A stretch of 64,000 nt of DNA from Chitinophagaceae bacterium UBA7600 (GTDB lineage Bacteria; Bacteroidota; Bacteroidia; Chitinophagales; Chitinophagaceae). The DNA is taken from the NCBI GenBank assembly GCA_002478885.1, contig DLKC01000002.1, positions 16,110 to 80,109 on the forward strand, given 5' to 3'. A program made the position numbers and the translations under genes. The notes under the pieces were generated by a model. It saw only the letters and a list, made by a program, of their open reading frames with translations, was not told the DNA's origin and did not search any database. Positions 17,180 through 25,608 of the stretch are shown here, one piece after another; position 1 is the first letter of the stretch; the number at the start of each line of letters is the position of its first letter.

Positions 17180-17734
17180 TCAGCGTAAGTTTTTCGTGGC
17201 AGCGTAACGAAACAATAAACCTGCACCGGAATACAAAACCGCGAAAAAGGCATTTACTAAAAGTATTTCTGTTACAGAACTTCCGCTGTAGTTGTACATT
17301 TTGGCAACCAATTGAACAACGGCGATCAGCAATAAAGTCAGAGCAGTTGCGAACATAACCCGCTCCATTCCTTTTGCTGCCGCCCTATAAAAAAAAGACC
17401 CTACAACAACGATCGCCAAAACAATAATGTACATAAAGTTCGCGGTGTTTGGCCCCGAACCAATAAGACCTACAGCAAGGTTAGCCCAAACAAGCAAAAA
17501 AGTGGAAGCGACAGCCAATGCGATTGCTGCGCGATGTATAATGCCAGGCAACAACCTGGATAGTGCCACATAGCCAAGCCCGGTACTAAAGATCAACACT
17601 GCCATAATAATAAAATCGTTAACAGTCCAATTTACTTCGTCCGTAAACTGCATTGCCACCAGCGGTACACATAAAATCACTGCGGTTGTAAAAGCAACCC
17701 AAACGACGGGCCTAACGAAGGTTTTTTGTTTCAT
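17180..17734 (-). CDS. Six-segment integral membrane protein
   Basis: 184 residues from the ATG at 17732-17734 (MKQKTFVRPVVWVAFTTAV); an upstream in-frame ATG would add a 39-residue low-complexity stretch inside the promoter region, so I reject it. About six hydrophobic segments span most of the chain, with basic residues at the ends. No domain recognised. A near-consensus -7 box (ACTTTG) lies about 40 nt upstream. Function unknown; inner membrane. Confidence 0.65.
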   Translation of the reverse strand: MKQKTFVRPVVWVAFTTAVILCVPLVAMQFTDEVNWTVNDFIIMAVLIFSTGLGYVALSRLLPGIIHRAAIALAVASTFLLVWANLAVGLIGSGPNTANFMYIIVLAIVVVGSFFYRAAAKGMERVMFATALTLLLIAVVQLVAKMYNYSGSSVTEILLVNAFFAVLYSGAGLLFRYAATKNLR

Positions 17735-17917
17735 TTTGTATAGTTTTTGGTTAGCCAAAAGCACTTTGAAATACAAAGTAAATATAAAAAACAAAACTAT
17801 CAAAAAAAAAGTTAGAGAAAATAAGAGGCGATAACTCTTAACCAGTCGCACCGCTGAATTGCTAATCGCTACGATGCGTTTACCATTGGTTTCGGTATTA
17901 CTACTCTACCCTATTTA

Positions 17918-18418
17918 TTAATGAACCGGCAAATTAAAACGTCCATTGGCAATGTTTATGACGGCAGATGTGTCTCTTGTATTCCGAAGATATCCACTGA
18001 ACGTTCCAGCAACAGTAGTGCTATTCAATACGGCAATCGCAATATGAAGTGTTGAACGGTTCGCATCTGTTGATGAACTATAGGAGAGCGCATCACCTAC
18101 CCTGTAGTAGCCGGAAGGAATGTAACCTGTGGCTATTTCGCTGTATGAGCCAGTAGATACAGGGATTCCAAATGGGTGAATAATATTAAGAGCAAATTCA
18201 GCCGCTGCAACATTATCTTCAGCGCTCATTTTAAATGAAGCGGTAATATCGCCCGAAAAATCTGCCGCTGAAGGATTATAAGAAAAAGCTCTTGCCTGGC
18301 CGTTGAAAGTGCCTTTAATATAATAGGAACTGTTATCAACTTCTCCATTGTTCAATTCTTTTTTGCAGGCGCAGAAAGAAAAAACAGTCACCGCAGTGAC
18401 CCACATGTATAGTTTCAT
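17918..18418 (-). CDS. Small lipoprotein of unknown function
   Basis: 166 residues with a lipoprotein signal (MKLYMWVTAVTVFSFCAC, lipobox FCAC, acylated cysteine near residue 18). The remainder is beta-rich (SYYIKGTFNGQARAFSY ... VAGTFSGYLRNT), a pattern common in surface-exposed Bacteroidota lipoproteins that fold as a small beta-sandwich. No family assigned. The gene stands alone, convergent with nothing close. Confidence 0.7.
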   Translation of the reverse strand: MKLYMWVTAVTVFSFCACKKELNNGEVDNSSYYIKGTFNGQARAFSYNPSAADFSGDITASFKMSAEDNVAAAEFALNIIHPFGIPVSTGSYSEIATGYIPSGYYRVGDALSYSSSTDANRSTLHIAIAVLNSTTVAGTFSGYLRNTRDTSAVINIANGRFNLPVH

Positions 18419-18578
18419 GGTTACTTTTTTACCTATGAGGCCTTGTTTAAAAAAAACGTTGCAATAAAGGAACCTTAAAGTAATCTAAAACCGTGAACAA
18501 CTGCTGAACTTAACTAAACCCTCGCTTCGCTGATCAAACAATTAACTAATTTTAAACCCGGTAAGTACGAAAATATTA

Positions 18579-20306
18579 ATGCTGATTTTAATGAAATTAT
18601 TTCTGCGGTTTATGTTTTCTCAGTTGCTGTTATTTTTTAGCTGTATAACACTTTCATTCAGCCAGCAAATAATTCTTACAACCGGCCATAGCTTACTTAG
18701 CCTGGATCCAGGCCAGGGAAGTTGCGCTGTACAGGAAATAAAATTATCGTGCGATCCGCTTTTTCTTTCTGCGGCACTGTTTAAAGACACGCTCTATTAC
18801 ATTGGTACAGGGAATCATATCTATGTGTCTGCCTTGACTGATCCCTCATTTTGCAAAACACTCAATATATCTACAGTTTCCAATGCACTCACTGTAGACA
18901 AAGAAGGTAATTTATTCCTGTTTGAAGACAACAGTGGAGACCTTATTAAGTTTAACCCGCATGACGGTACTCAAAAAGATCTTGGGCATGTAAATTATAC
19001 TTCAGCGGGAGACCTTGTGTTCTATAAAGACAAGCTTTATCTTGCTGCGTATGATTTCAAGCTTGTCGAAATCGATCTCGTGCACCCGGAACTAAGCACC
19101 GTATATATGAGTACGCAGCGGCATTCATTTTTAGGTCTTATTAATATACCGGTTGGATGTAATGAAAACAGGGTTTTTGGCGTTGAGCCTGACAGCAGTA
19201 ACCTAACCCTCTCTCACCTTGTGGAGATTGACATGGAGAAAAAGGAGGTAGGACAGACTTTATGTTCGATTCCATACAGTATACTCGACGCGGCCAGTAT
19301 AACAGAGAATGGCACTTATAAGGTAAATATAAGTGCAGTTGTTATCGATCCTGATTGTACGCCGTCATCGCAGCACAACAGCATGTTAGTTACAGCAACT
19401 ACGGCTTCAAGCGACAGCATCTACTATTCACTGGATGGTGGTCTCAAAAACATCAATGGATTTTTCAAAGAAGTAGGCAAAGGGTATCATCAAATTTCTG
19501 CTGAAGCGGCCGGATGCGTTATCGACAGCATAATTGTAATTAACGATGTTGTTTCCCCCATGCTACAAGCGATCAGCCTGGGGCCCAACTGTTTCAACCG
19601 GACCAACGGGAGCATTCAACTTAGCACGATTAATAATAGCCTGTTCTCAACCAGCATTAACAGCAGTCCGTTTACGTATAACTATTATTACGCTGGCATT
19701 GCAGCAGGAAATTACCACGTGTCGGTGAAAGATGCTGTCGGCTGCATGTGGGATACAACAGTTACCGTTCCTGCACCGGTTGTTTATAAACCGTTGGTCG
19801 CAGTCAGCAAAACAAATCCACTCTGCTGGCGTTCTTCGCCCGGCAAAATAAAACTTGATATAACCGGTGGTGAAGGACCTTATTCTTTCGACGTTAATGG
19901 AATAAATTATCCTTCAGGCCATGAAGTTTCCGGGCTATTCCCGACGGAATATCTTGTGCAAATCTTCAATCGCAATAGCTGCCTGGTGGACTCGCTTAAC
20001 GTTTTGCTGCAACAAGCCGGCAGCGGCAATTGTGACAGCGCTTATGTGCCCACAGCCTTCACGCCTAACAACGACGGCAAAAACGACTTGCTGCGCCCTC
20101 TTGTGGGCGGCTTTCCATCCAGCATTCAGTTTAATGTTTACAACAGGCTTGGCCAGCTTGTTTTTAGCACACATCAAATAAATGATGGCTGGAACGGCCT
20201 ATACAAAGGGCAACCACAACCCACCGGAAGTTACGTATGGACACTACAGTATTCTGTCAATAACATACCAAGAATGTTCAAGGGCGCTACCTTGCTCATC
20301 CGTTGA
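18579..20306 (+). CDS. Secreted SprB-repeat protein with gliding-motility type C-terminal domain
   Basis: 575 residues: a signal peptide (MKLFLRFMFSQLLLFFSC..., using the ATG at 18579 or the one at 18591). Residues 25-260 are a propeller-like region with LYYIGTGNHIYV-type strands. Residues about 265-480 contain Cys-bearing strands of SprB-repeat type (VSKTNPLCWRSSPGKIKLDI, GGEGPYSFDVNG). The C-terminal 85 residues are the CHU_C / type B T9SS sorting domain (YVPTAFTPNNDGKND, FNVYNRLGQLVF, DGWNGLYKGQPQPTGSYVW). The family is exported by T9SS and often lies on the cell surface, some members being tied to gliding. The next gene is another T9SS cargo on the same strand. Confidence 0.85.
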   Translation: MLILMKLFLRFMFSQLLLFFSCITLSFSQQIILTTGHSLLSLDPGQGSCAVQEIKLSCDPLFLSAALFKDTLYYIGTGNHIYVSALTDPSFCKTLNISTVSNALTVDKEGNLFLFEDNSGDLIKFNPHDGTQKDLGHVNYTSAGDLVFYKDKLYLAAYDFKLVEIDLVHPELSTVYMSTQRHSFLGLINIPVGCNENRVFGVEPDSSNLTLSHLVEIDMEKKEVGQTLCSIPYSILDAASITENGTYKVNISAVVIDPDCTPSSQHNSMLVTATTASSDSIYYSLDGGLKNINGFFKEVGKGYHQISAEAAGCVIDSIIVINDVVSPMLQAISLGPNCFNRTNGSIQLSTINNSLFSTSINSSPFTYNYYYAGIAAGNYHVSVKDAVGCMWDTTVTVPAPVVYKPLVAVSKTNPLCWRSSPGKIKLDITGGEGPYSFDVNGINYPSGHEVSGLFPTEYLVQIFNRNSCLVDSLNVLLQQAGSGNCDSAYVPTAFTPNNDGKNDLLRPLVGGFPSSIQFNVYNRLGQLVFSTHQINDGWNGLYKGQPQPTGSYVWTLQYSVNNIPRMFKGATLLIR

Positions 20307-20540
20307 GTTATTTGTGCTAAATATGCGCACGGCACTTCAGGTATTGTTAGCGGTCTCTTTTAGTGCGAGAAAAACCAAGCTTAAAGTAAAAGTTGCAATC
20401 CCATACATACCCGGCTGGCATTTGAACGGTGCGGTCACCACCCACCATACTGCGCACAGCAGCATTAACTATTGGTCTGCCGATAATATATTTTCCTGTT
20501 TATTTTATAAGATTTAAATTGTTATGTCCAACCACTTCAA

Positions 20541-22058
20541 ATGCGGCAACTGATCATCATCCTTGCTCTGGTAACCAATGCATCCTTTGCTTTTACTCAA
20601 GCCCAAAAACTTGACACGGTTCTAAGTGTGAGATGGTTTAATGGCGCCTGGCAAAACAGTTCAAGAACAATTAATAATTATGACGAAGACTGCAGATTGA
20701 AAACTGTGCTAGTCCAAAACTGGAACGTAATTACCGGTAAATGGGCCGATTTCTCAAATAAGCAATACAGCTATACCAATGAGCATTATATAGTCGAAAT
20801 CATGACCCAGCTGTGGCTCGACGACAGCTGGACTAATTCTTACAGGCAGATTTATAGTTACTATCCTTCCTGGCAAATACAATCAGTTACAGACCAAAAC
20901 TGGCTTACCGATCACTGGAGTAATTACCGATTAGTCAGCAACACGTACGATAGCAACGGATATATTGATTCCGTATTAACACAATCATCAGACAACGATG
21001 AACCCTTTACAAACTATGCAATCGACGTGTATTCGTACAATAATGATGGCAGCTTGCGGGAAACAGTTAACCAGTTCTGGAATAACGTAAGCAAGATATG
21101 GGTCAATTACATAAAAGAGTCATTCACATACAACAGCAACAAGACCATTCATTCGTCCACCGAGGCCTTTTGGAATTACAGTTCAGCACTATGGCAGCCA
21201 GGCACACAAACGCTATATACCTACACCGTAGCAGGAAAACTATACAATTATACGATACAGGGCTGGCAGGCAAATCAATGGGTTAATCAGTGGCTTTATA
21301 GCGCGTACTTCGATACCAATGGTTTCCCAAGCGGTGTGCTAATTGAAAGATGGGATGGATTTGACTGGGAAAAGTTCAGGCAGAATAGCGATAAAAATAA
21401 CAGCGATGGAACAATTCGTCAACATACCGCACAGTATTGGGTAGAAACGCTGAATAATTGGGTAAACGATCTTCAGGATACTTATACCTATTCCGCCTCG
21501 TGCCTGTTACCGTTACAGTTGCTGTCCTTTACCGCTGCGCAATATGGCGCGGAAGTAAAAATAAGATGGGCAACTACCGATGAAATAAACATGAAAGCAT
21601 TCAATATACAACGCAGCTTTAATGGCAAGGATTTTAACTCAATCGGCCATATAACGCCGAGGAGCGCTACGGGTGTCAACACCTACGATTATGTTGATGC
21701 AATCGATAATATTGGTGTAGCCAAAATTTATTACCGGCTACAGGCTGTTAACCAAGACCAGTCATATACGTTTTCACGCATCGTTCCCTTAACAATTACC
21801 AGCAATAAGGAAACGCTGAAAGTCTACCCCAATCCTGCAAAAAATATAATAACCATTTCCTTCAGCAGCCCCGGCAACCGTAAAGCAAAAATACAGATCA
21901 ACGATATGCGGGGTAATACCGTTTATCGCCATGCGCTGAATGCCACAGAACAAAACAACACTGTGTTCGCAGATATTTCATCGCTCAGCAAAGGCACATA
22001 CCATTTATTACTTATAACAGGAACCGATATTCAGCAAACAATGTTTATTAAACCATAA
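20541..22058 (+). CDS. Secreted Trp/Tyr-rich repeat protein with T9SS sorting tail
   Basis: 505 residues with a signal peptide (MRQLIIILALVTNASFAFTQ). Residues about 25-325 hold seven or so repeats of roughly 43 residues, patterned W-x(5-8)-W-x-N-x(3)-xYxY-x-...; examples are LWLDDSWTNSYRQIYSY and QFWNNVSKIWVNYIKESFTY. Residues about 330-420 form a fibronectin-like domain common before sorting tails (LLSFTAAQYGAEVKIRWATT). The last 80 residues are a type A T9SS sorting domain (KVYPNPAKNIITISF ... GTYHLLLITG). No enzyme motif; probably a surface or released structural or binding protein. Confidence 0.8.
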   Translation: MRQLIIILALVTNASFAFTQAQKLDTVLSVRWFNGAWQNSSRTINNYDEDCRLKTVLVQNWNVITGKWADFSNKQYSYTNEHYIVEIMTQLWLDDSWTNSYRQIYSYYPSWQIQSVTDQNWLTDHWSNYRLVSNTYDSNGYIDSVLTQSSDNDEPFTNYAIDVYSYNNDGSLRETVNQFWNNVSKIWVNYIKESFTYNSNKTIHSSTEAFWNYSSALWQPGTQTLYTYTVAGKLYNYTIQGWQANQWVNQWLYSAYFDTNGFPSGVLIERWDGFDWEKFRQNSDKNNSDGTIRQHTAQYWVETLNNWVNDLQDTYTYSASCLLPLQLLSFTAAQYGAEVKIRWATTDEINMKAFNIQRSFNGKDFNSIGHITPRSATGVNTYDYVDAIDNIGVAKIYYRLQAVNQDQSYTFSRIVPLTITSNKETLKVYPNPAKNIITISFSSPGNRKAKIQINDMRGNTVYRHALNATEQNNTVFADISSLSKGTYHLLLITGTDIQQTMFIKP

Positions 22059-22104
22059 GCCATTTGCGACGCGCTATATGCAATAGCACAATCTTCTCCC
22101 ATGC

Positions 22105-22175
22105 ACATTTTTTCTATGGACCGGGCTACTGTACTGCTATTATACATCGTTGCGTCGCACACTTCAGGGTTCGGT
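22105..22175 (+). repeat. Solo arm E7 of the dispersed repeat family
   Basis: A left arm: ACCGGGCTACTGTACTGC (22117-22134), ACATCGTTGCGTCGCACACT at 22143-22162, core type A. No facing arm downstream before the next gene at 22321. Confidence 0.75.
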
Positions 22176-22320
22176 TCAATTTTGCACAGGAGTTCATGCG
22201 GGAAGGTAACCACGCTCAATATTTCAACTCATAGGTGTATTGCAGAAAAAACACTATAAACTTCATTGCTGTATGGCTGCACTTAAAACGTTATTTTAGC
22301 TGAATTGCACAAACGCCAAC

Positions 22321-23688
22321 ATGAAAAAAATAGCATTTCTTCTTTTGTTCGCCGTCTCTCACTTTGTTGCAAATGCACAGACTGATACTCTTGCACAAAA
22401 TCTAAACGAATACTTGCTTGCTGCAAACAGGCAAAACAAGTTCAATGGAAATGCACTGGTGGCAGTGCATGGACAGATTGTTCTTCAAAAAAGTTATGGC
22501 AATAAAAATTTTGTATCCGATGTGCTGAATGACTCCAACACCGTTTTTCAAATCGCCTCAGCAACAAAGCAGTTCACAGCGACCGTTGTAATGAAATTGC
22601 AGGAAGAGGGCAAATTATCAGTGCATGATACGCTTAGTAAATATTTCCCCTCTTTTAAATATGCCGGTAAAATTACCCTTGAGCAATTGTTAACACACAC
22701 TTCCGGTTTATACGATTATGTTTCTGACATAGACGAAAGCGATTCCGGCATTGTGTGCCATCCTGTTAACCGCGAACTTGTTACTGAACTTATTTTTAAA
22801 CACGATCTTTATTTTAAACCCGGCACGCAGTTCAGTTATTGTAATTCCGGTTATTACCTCCTTGGGCTGATTATAGAAAAAGTGTCAGGCAAATCTTATG
22901 AACAAAATGTGCGCGACATTGTGTTTTCGCCACTGCAGATGAACCGTAGTTTCTTCGACTTTAAAAGCATAGCTGACAGTAATATTGCAACAGGTTATAA
23001 AGCCCTTACCAACACTTACCACGAAACAGCTTTTGGATGGCGATGGGATTCCACCGTAACCTTCGCAGCAGGCGGCATCTATAGCACAACAGGCGATATG
23101 TACCGCTGGGCACAGGCAATTGCTGCACAGAAAATTCTAACAGCAGCATCGTGGCAGGCTATGCTTACACCACACATCGACAGCTATGGCTACGGCATTT
23201 ATGCAGACTCCCTTTATAGCAGGGTTGCATACACCCATGGTGGGGGCATACCAGGTTTTACTAGTTTTCTCTGCTACGTTCCAGTAGACGATCTCACGAT
23301 TATTTTACTGTGCAACCAGGGCTGGTTTGGAGAAGCGTTGAACACTACTAACGCAGATCTTGCGGGCATCGTCTTCCATAAACCGGTTGAGCCAATGAAA
23401 GAACTTAGCGGCATACAATTCTCCGTTGATACACTAAAAAAATATGTGGGCAAGTACGATTTTGACAAGAAGCACCATGTATATATAACGCTTGAAGACG
23501 GGCAGCTTTACATGGAAGCTCCGCAGGGCGGCTTGCCAAAATCGCCGCTGTATGCAGACACGCAAACAAATTTTTATTTAAAAATTATCAATGCAAGAAT
23601 TGAATTTGTAAACGACGGGGCGGGCAATATCAGTTCACTCATTGCACATTATGCAGGCAAGAGCGAAGTATGTAAAAAAGTGAAATAA
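22321..23688 (+). CDS. Secreted serine hydrolase of the beta-lactamase/class C family
   Basis: 455 residues, signal peptide MKKIAFLLLFAVSHFVANAQ. The penicillin-binding-protein fold motifs are present: SxxK as S80-A-T-K83 in QIASATKQF, YxN as YCN in FSYCNSGYYLLG, and HGG in THGGGIPGF. LLTHTSGLYDY is typical of the family. The C-terminal 100 residues after about 355 form a small beta domain often seen in class C-like esterases and peptidases. Substrate cannot be told; a D-aminopeptidase, esterase or resistance role are all possible, and true beta-lactamase activity is unproven. Periplasmic. Confidence 0.88.
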   Translation: MKKIAFLLLFAVSHFVANAQTDTLAQNLNEYLLAANRQNKFNGNALVAVHGQIVLQKSYGNKNFVSDVLNDSNTVFQIASATKQFTATVVMKLQEEGKLSVHDTLSKYFPSFKYAGKITLEQLLTHTSGLYDYVSDIDESDSGIVCHPVNRELVTELIFKHDLYFKPGTQFSYCNSGYYLLGLIIEKVSGKSYEQNVRDIVFSPLQMNRSFFDFKSIADSNIATGYKALTNTYHETAFGWRWDSTVTFAAGGIYSTTGDMYRWAQAIAAQKILTAASWQAMLTPHIDSYGYGIYADSLYSRVAYTHGGGIPGFTSFLCYVPVDDLTIILLCNQGWFGEALNTTNADLAGIVFHKPVEPMKELSGIQFSVDTLKKYVGKYDFDKKHHVYITLEDGQLYMEAPQGGLPKSPLYADTQTNFYLKIINARIEFVNDGAGNISSLIAHYAGKSEVCKKVK

Positions 23689-24150
23689 TTGTTGTATATG
23701 TTTAACCAGGATTATATTACTGGGTTAGACAATATTGATGATACAAGCTTTGGTATTCCATTGCATCGTTCTTTGCGTCGCACTCTTGTACGAAAGGTTC
23801 TATGCGGAGCATTTTTAAACAGCCGGCACTAAGAAAAACAAATTGTTCTCTATAAAGACTATGGATTTACCTTAAACCGTGCTTTGCCGCATACAGTACA
23901 AAAAGCACAAGAGTGCGACGCAACTGATGATGCCATTTGCACTGCCGCCGGTGACACAATTGTATTGTTTCCACACTTTGGAATAGCAGACAATTCTTCT
24001 TCCACATGATAATGCTGGCTTTTTATTTTTTCAAAAAGGTAACTTTAATGAAAATGTAAAAATGCTGATAACGGGAAAACCACCTTCAAAAGAATTTTTT
24101 ACGAGTGCAAAAAACACAAACCCCATTTTCACTATACAAATTCCTGATCT
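23689..24150. other. Intergenic region
   Basis: 462 nt between the serine hydrolase and the sulfatase, holding repeat element E8 (23757-23940). The remaining 200 nt before the sulfatase is AT-rich with no gene or clear promoter box. Confidence 0.5.
23757..23940. repeat. Inverted-repeat element E8 (two matched arms)
   Basis: Left arm TTGCGTCGCACTCTTGTAC at 23773-23791; right arm ACAAGAGTGCGACGCAAC at 23907-23924 followed by TGATGATGCCA. Both cores are type B, so the arms pair perfectly over the core. Spacer about 115 nt. Confidence 0.9.
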
Positions 24151-25527
24151 ATGATAATTATGTATTTCCGACGCCACCAAACACCTGCTGTTTTTCTTAC
24201 GCTGCTTTTTACTTTGCTTGTCTTTGCTGCCTGTAACAAAGCAAATATCCTAAGCTCATTAAGTAAAACTGAAAGTTCAGATGCTATGCTAATCCCAGCG
24301 AGCAACAAGCCAAATATTGTCATCATCCTCGGCGATGACATCGGTTACGACGCTATTGCCATTAACGGCAATCAAAGCTTCGAAACCCCCAATATTGACC
24401 GGATGGCAAATGATGGGATGAACTTCACCCAATGTTACGGTTCACCGTTATGCTCTCCGTCACGTACAGCGTTTGTATCGGGCAAATATAATTTCAGGAA
24501 TTACAATGAATGGGGCGTATACGATCTTAGTTCGAAGACCTTTGCCAATTTGGCCAAAGACGCCGGCTATGCCACATTCGTAGCAGGCAAATGGCAGTTT
24601 GATGGAGGAGACAGCGCTGTACATACGATGGGTTTTGATGACTATTCCTTGTGGGACGCCATCAAGGCAGGAGCGCCCGGCAGGCATTATAAAGACCCCA
24701 AGATCTATGAAAACGGAGCCTTCCTTTCTTCAGCCAAAACGGATGGACAATATGGAGATGACATATTTACCCGAAGGGCACTCAGGTTCATCAAACAAAA
24801 CAGGAACAAGCAGTTTTTCGTGTTTTTCCCGATTACGTTATGCCACGATCCTTATTCGCCTACGCCCGATGATCCTGCGTTCGCAGGGTGGAATTCCAGG
24901 AACCCTTCCGATGTAAGCTGGTTTCCGTCTATGATGAAGTATATGGATAAAAAAGTTGGAGAAATTATGGATTCACTTAAAACATGGAATTTGTACAACA
25001 ATACAATCGTAATGTTCGCTGGCGATAATGGCACGCCTCATGGCATCTGGTATAAGTACAACGGGGTGCTGAGAGAAGGGGGCAAAAGCCTAACCTCTGA
25101 AAGAGGAACACACGTGCCTTTAATGGTTACCTGGCCCGCAAAGATTGCTGCCGGTTCTGTAAGTCGTAACCTTGTCGAATTTCAGGACTTTTTTCCAACG
25201 GTGGCGGATGCGGTGGGTGTAAGCATAATGGGACAATATGGTACGATGGACGGCACCAGTTTTTATCCGCAATTGACCGGGGCCAGCTATAAGCCCAGGG
25301 ATTGGGTATTCAATCATTATCAACCCAACACCAATAAAGGAAACGACCAGCTAAGACGCTGGATAAACGATACTACATACAAACTTTATGACAGCACCGA
25401 TAAATTCTATAATATTTATCTTGATCCCGAGGAAGAGCATCCAATAAAGCGCAGCCAGATGACCGACGCAGAAAAAAGTTTAAAACAAAGGTTTAGCGAC
25501 ATCATGGATTCATTAAAGTTGCCATAA
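24151..25527 (+). CDS. Sulfatase, lipoprotein
   Basis: 458 residues with a lipoprotein signal (lipobox FAAC, cysteine near residue 28; the ATG at 24160 is an equally good start). It is a type I sulfatase of the alkaline-phosphatase superfamily: NIVIILGDDIGYDA (about residues 55-68) with the metal-binding aspartates, and LCSPSR at about 100-105, where Cys101 lies in the C-x-P-S-R signature for conversion to formylglycine. FAGDNGTPHG near residue 290 supplies another metal ligand. It should remove sulfate esters from an external substrate such as a sulfated polysaccharide; the substrate is unknown. No sulfatase-maturing enzyme is in the window. Confidence 0.9.
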   Translation: MIIMYFRRHQTPAVFLTLLFTLLVFAACNKANILSSLSKTESSDAMLIPASNKPNIVIILGDDIGYDAIAINGNQSFETPNIDRMANDGMNFTQCYGSPLCSPSRTAFVSGKYNFRNYNEWGVYDLSSKTFANLAKDAGYATFVAGKWQFDGGDSAVHTMGFDDYSLWDAIKAGAPGRHYKDPKIYENGAFLSSAKTDGQYGDDIFTRRALRFIKQNRNKQFFVFFPITLCHDPYSPTPDDPAFAGWNSRNPSDVSWFPSMMKYMDKKVGEIMDSLKTWNLYNNTIVMFAGDNGTPHGIWYKYNGVLREGGKSLTSERGTHVPLMVTWPAKIAAGSVSRNLVEFQDFFPTVADAVGVSIMGQYGTMDGTSFYPQLTGASYKPRDWVFNHYQPNTNKGNDQLRRWINDTTYKLYDSTDKFYNIYLDPEEEHPIKRSQMTDAEKSLKQRFSDIMDSLKLP

Positions 25528-25608
25528 AGAATCAAAGACTCTTTTTTCTATGATTATCGCTGGATCACAGATTAACTTGCATCGAAAAGGTGTTTCAATC
25601 TATTTAAA

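Noticed and set aside
22321..23688. A beta-lactamase controlled by the BlaI/BlaR1-like pair
   Set aside because: The motifs fit the wider serine hydrolase family, the gene is 25 kb from the regulator pair, and no TACGA dyad was noticed before it.
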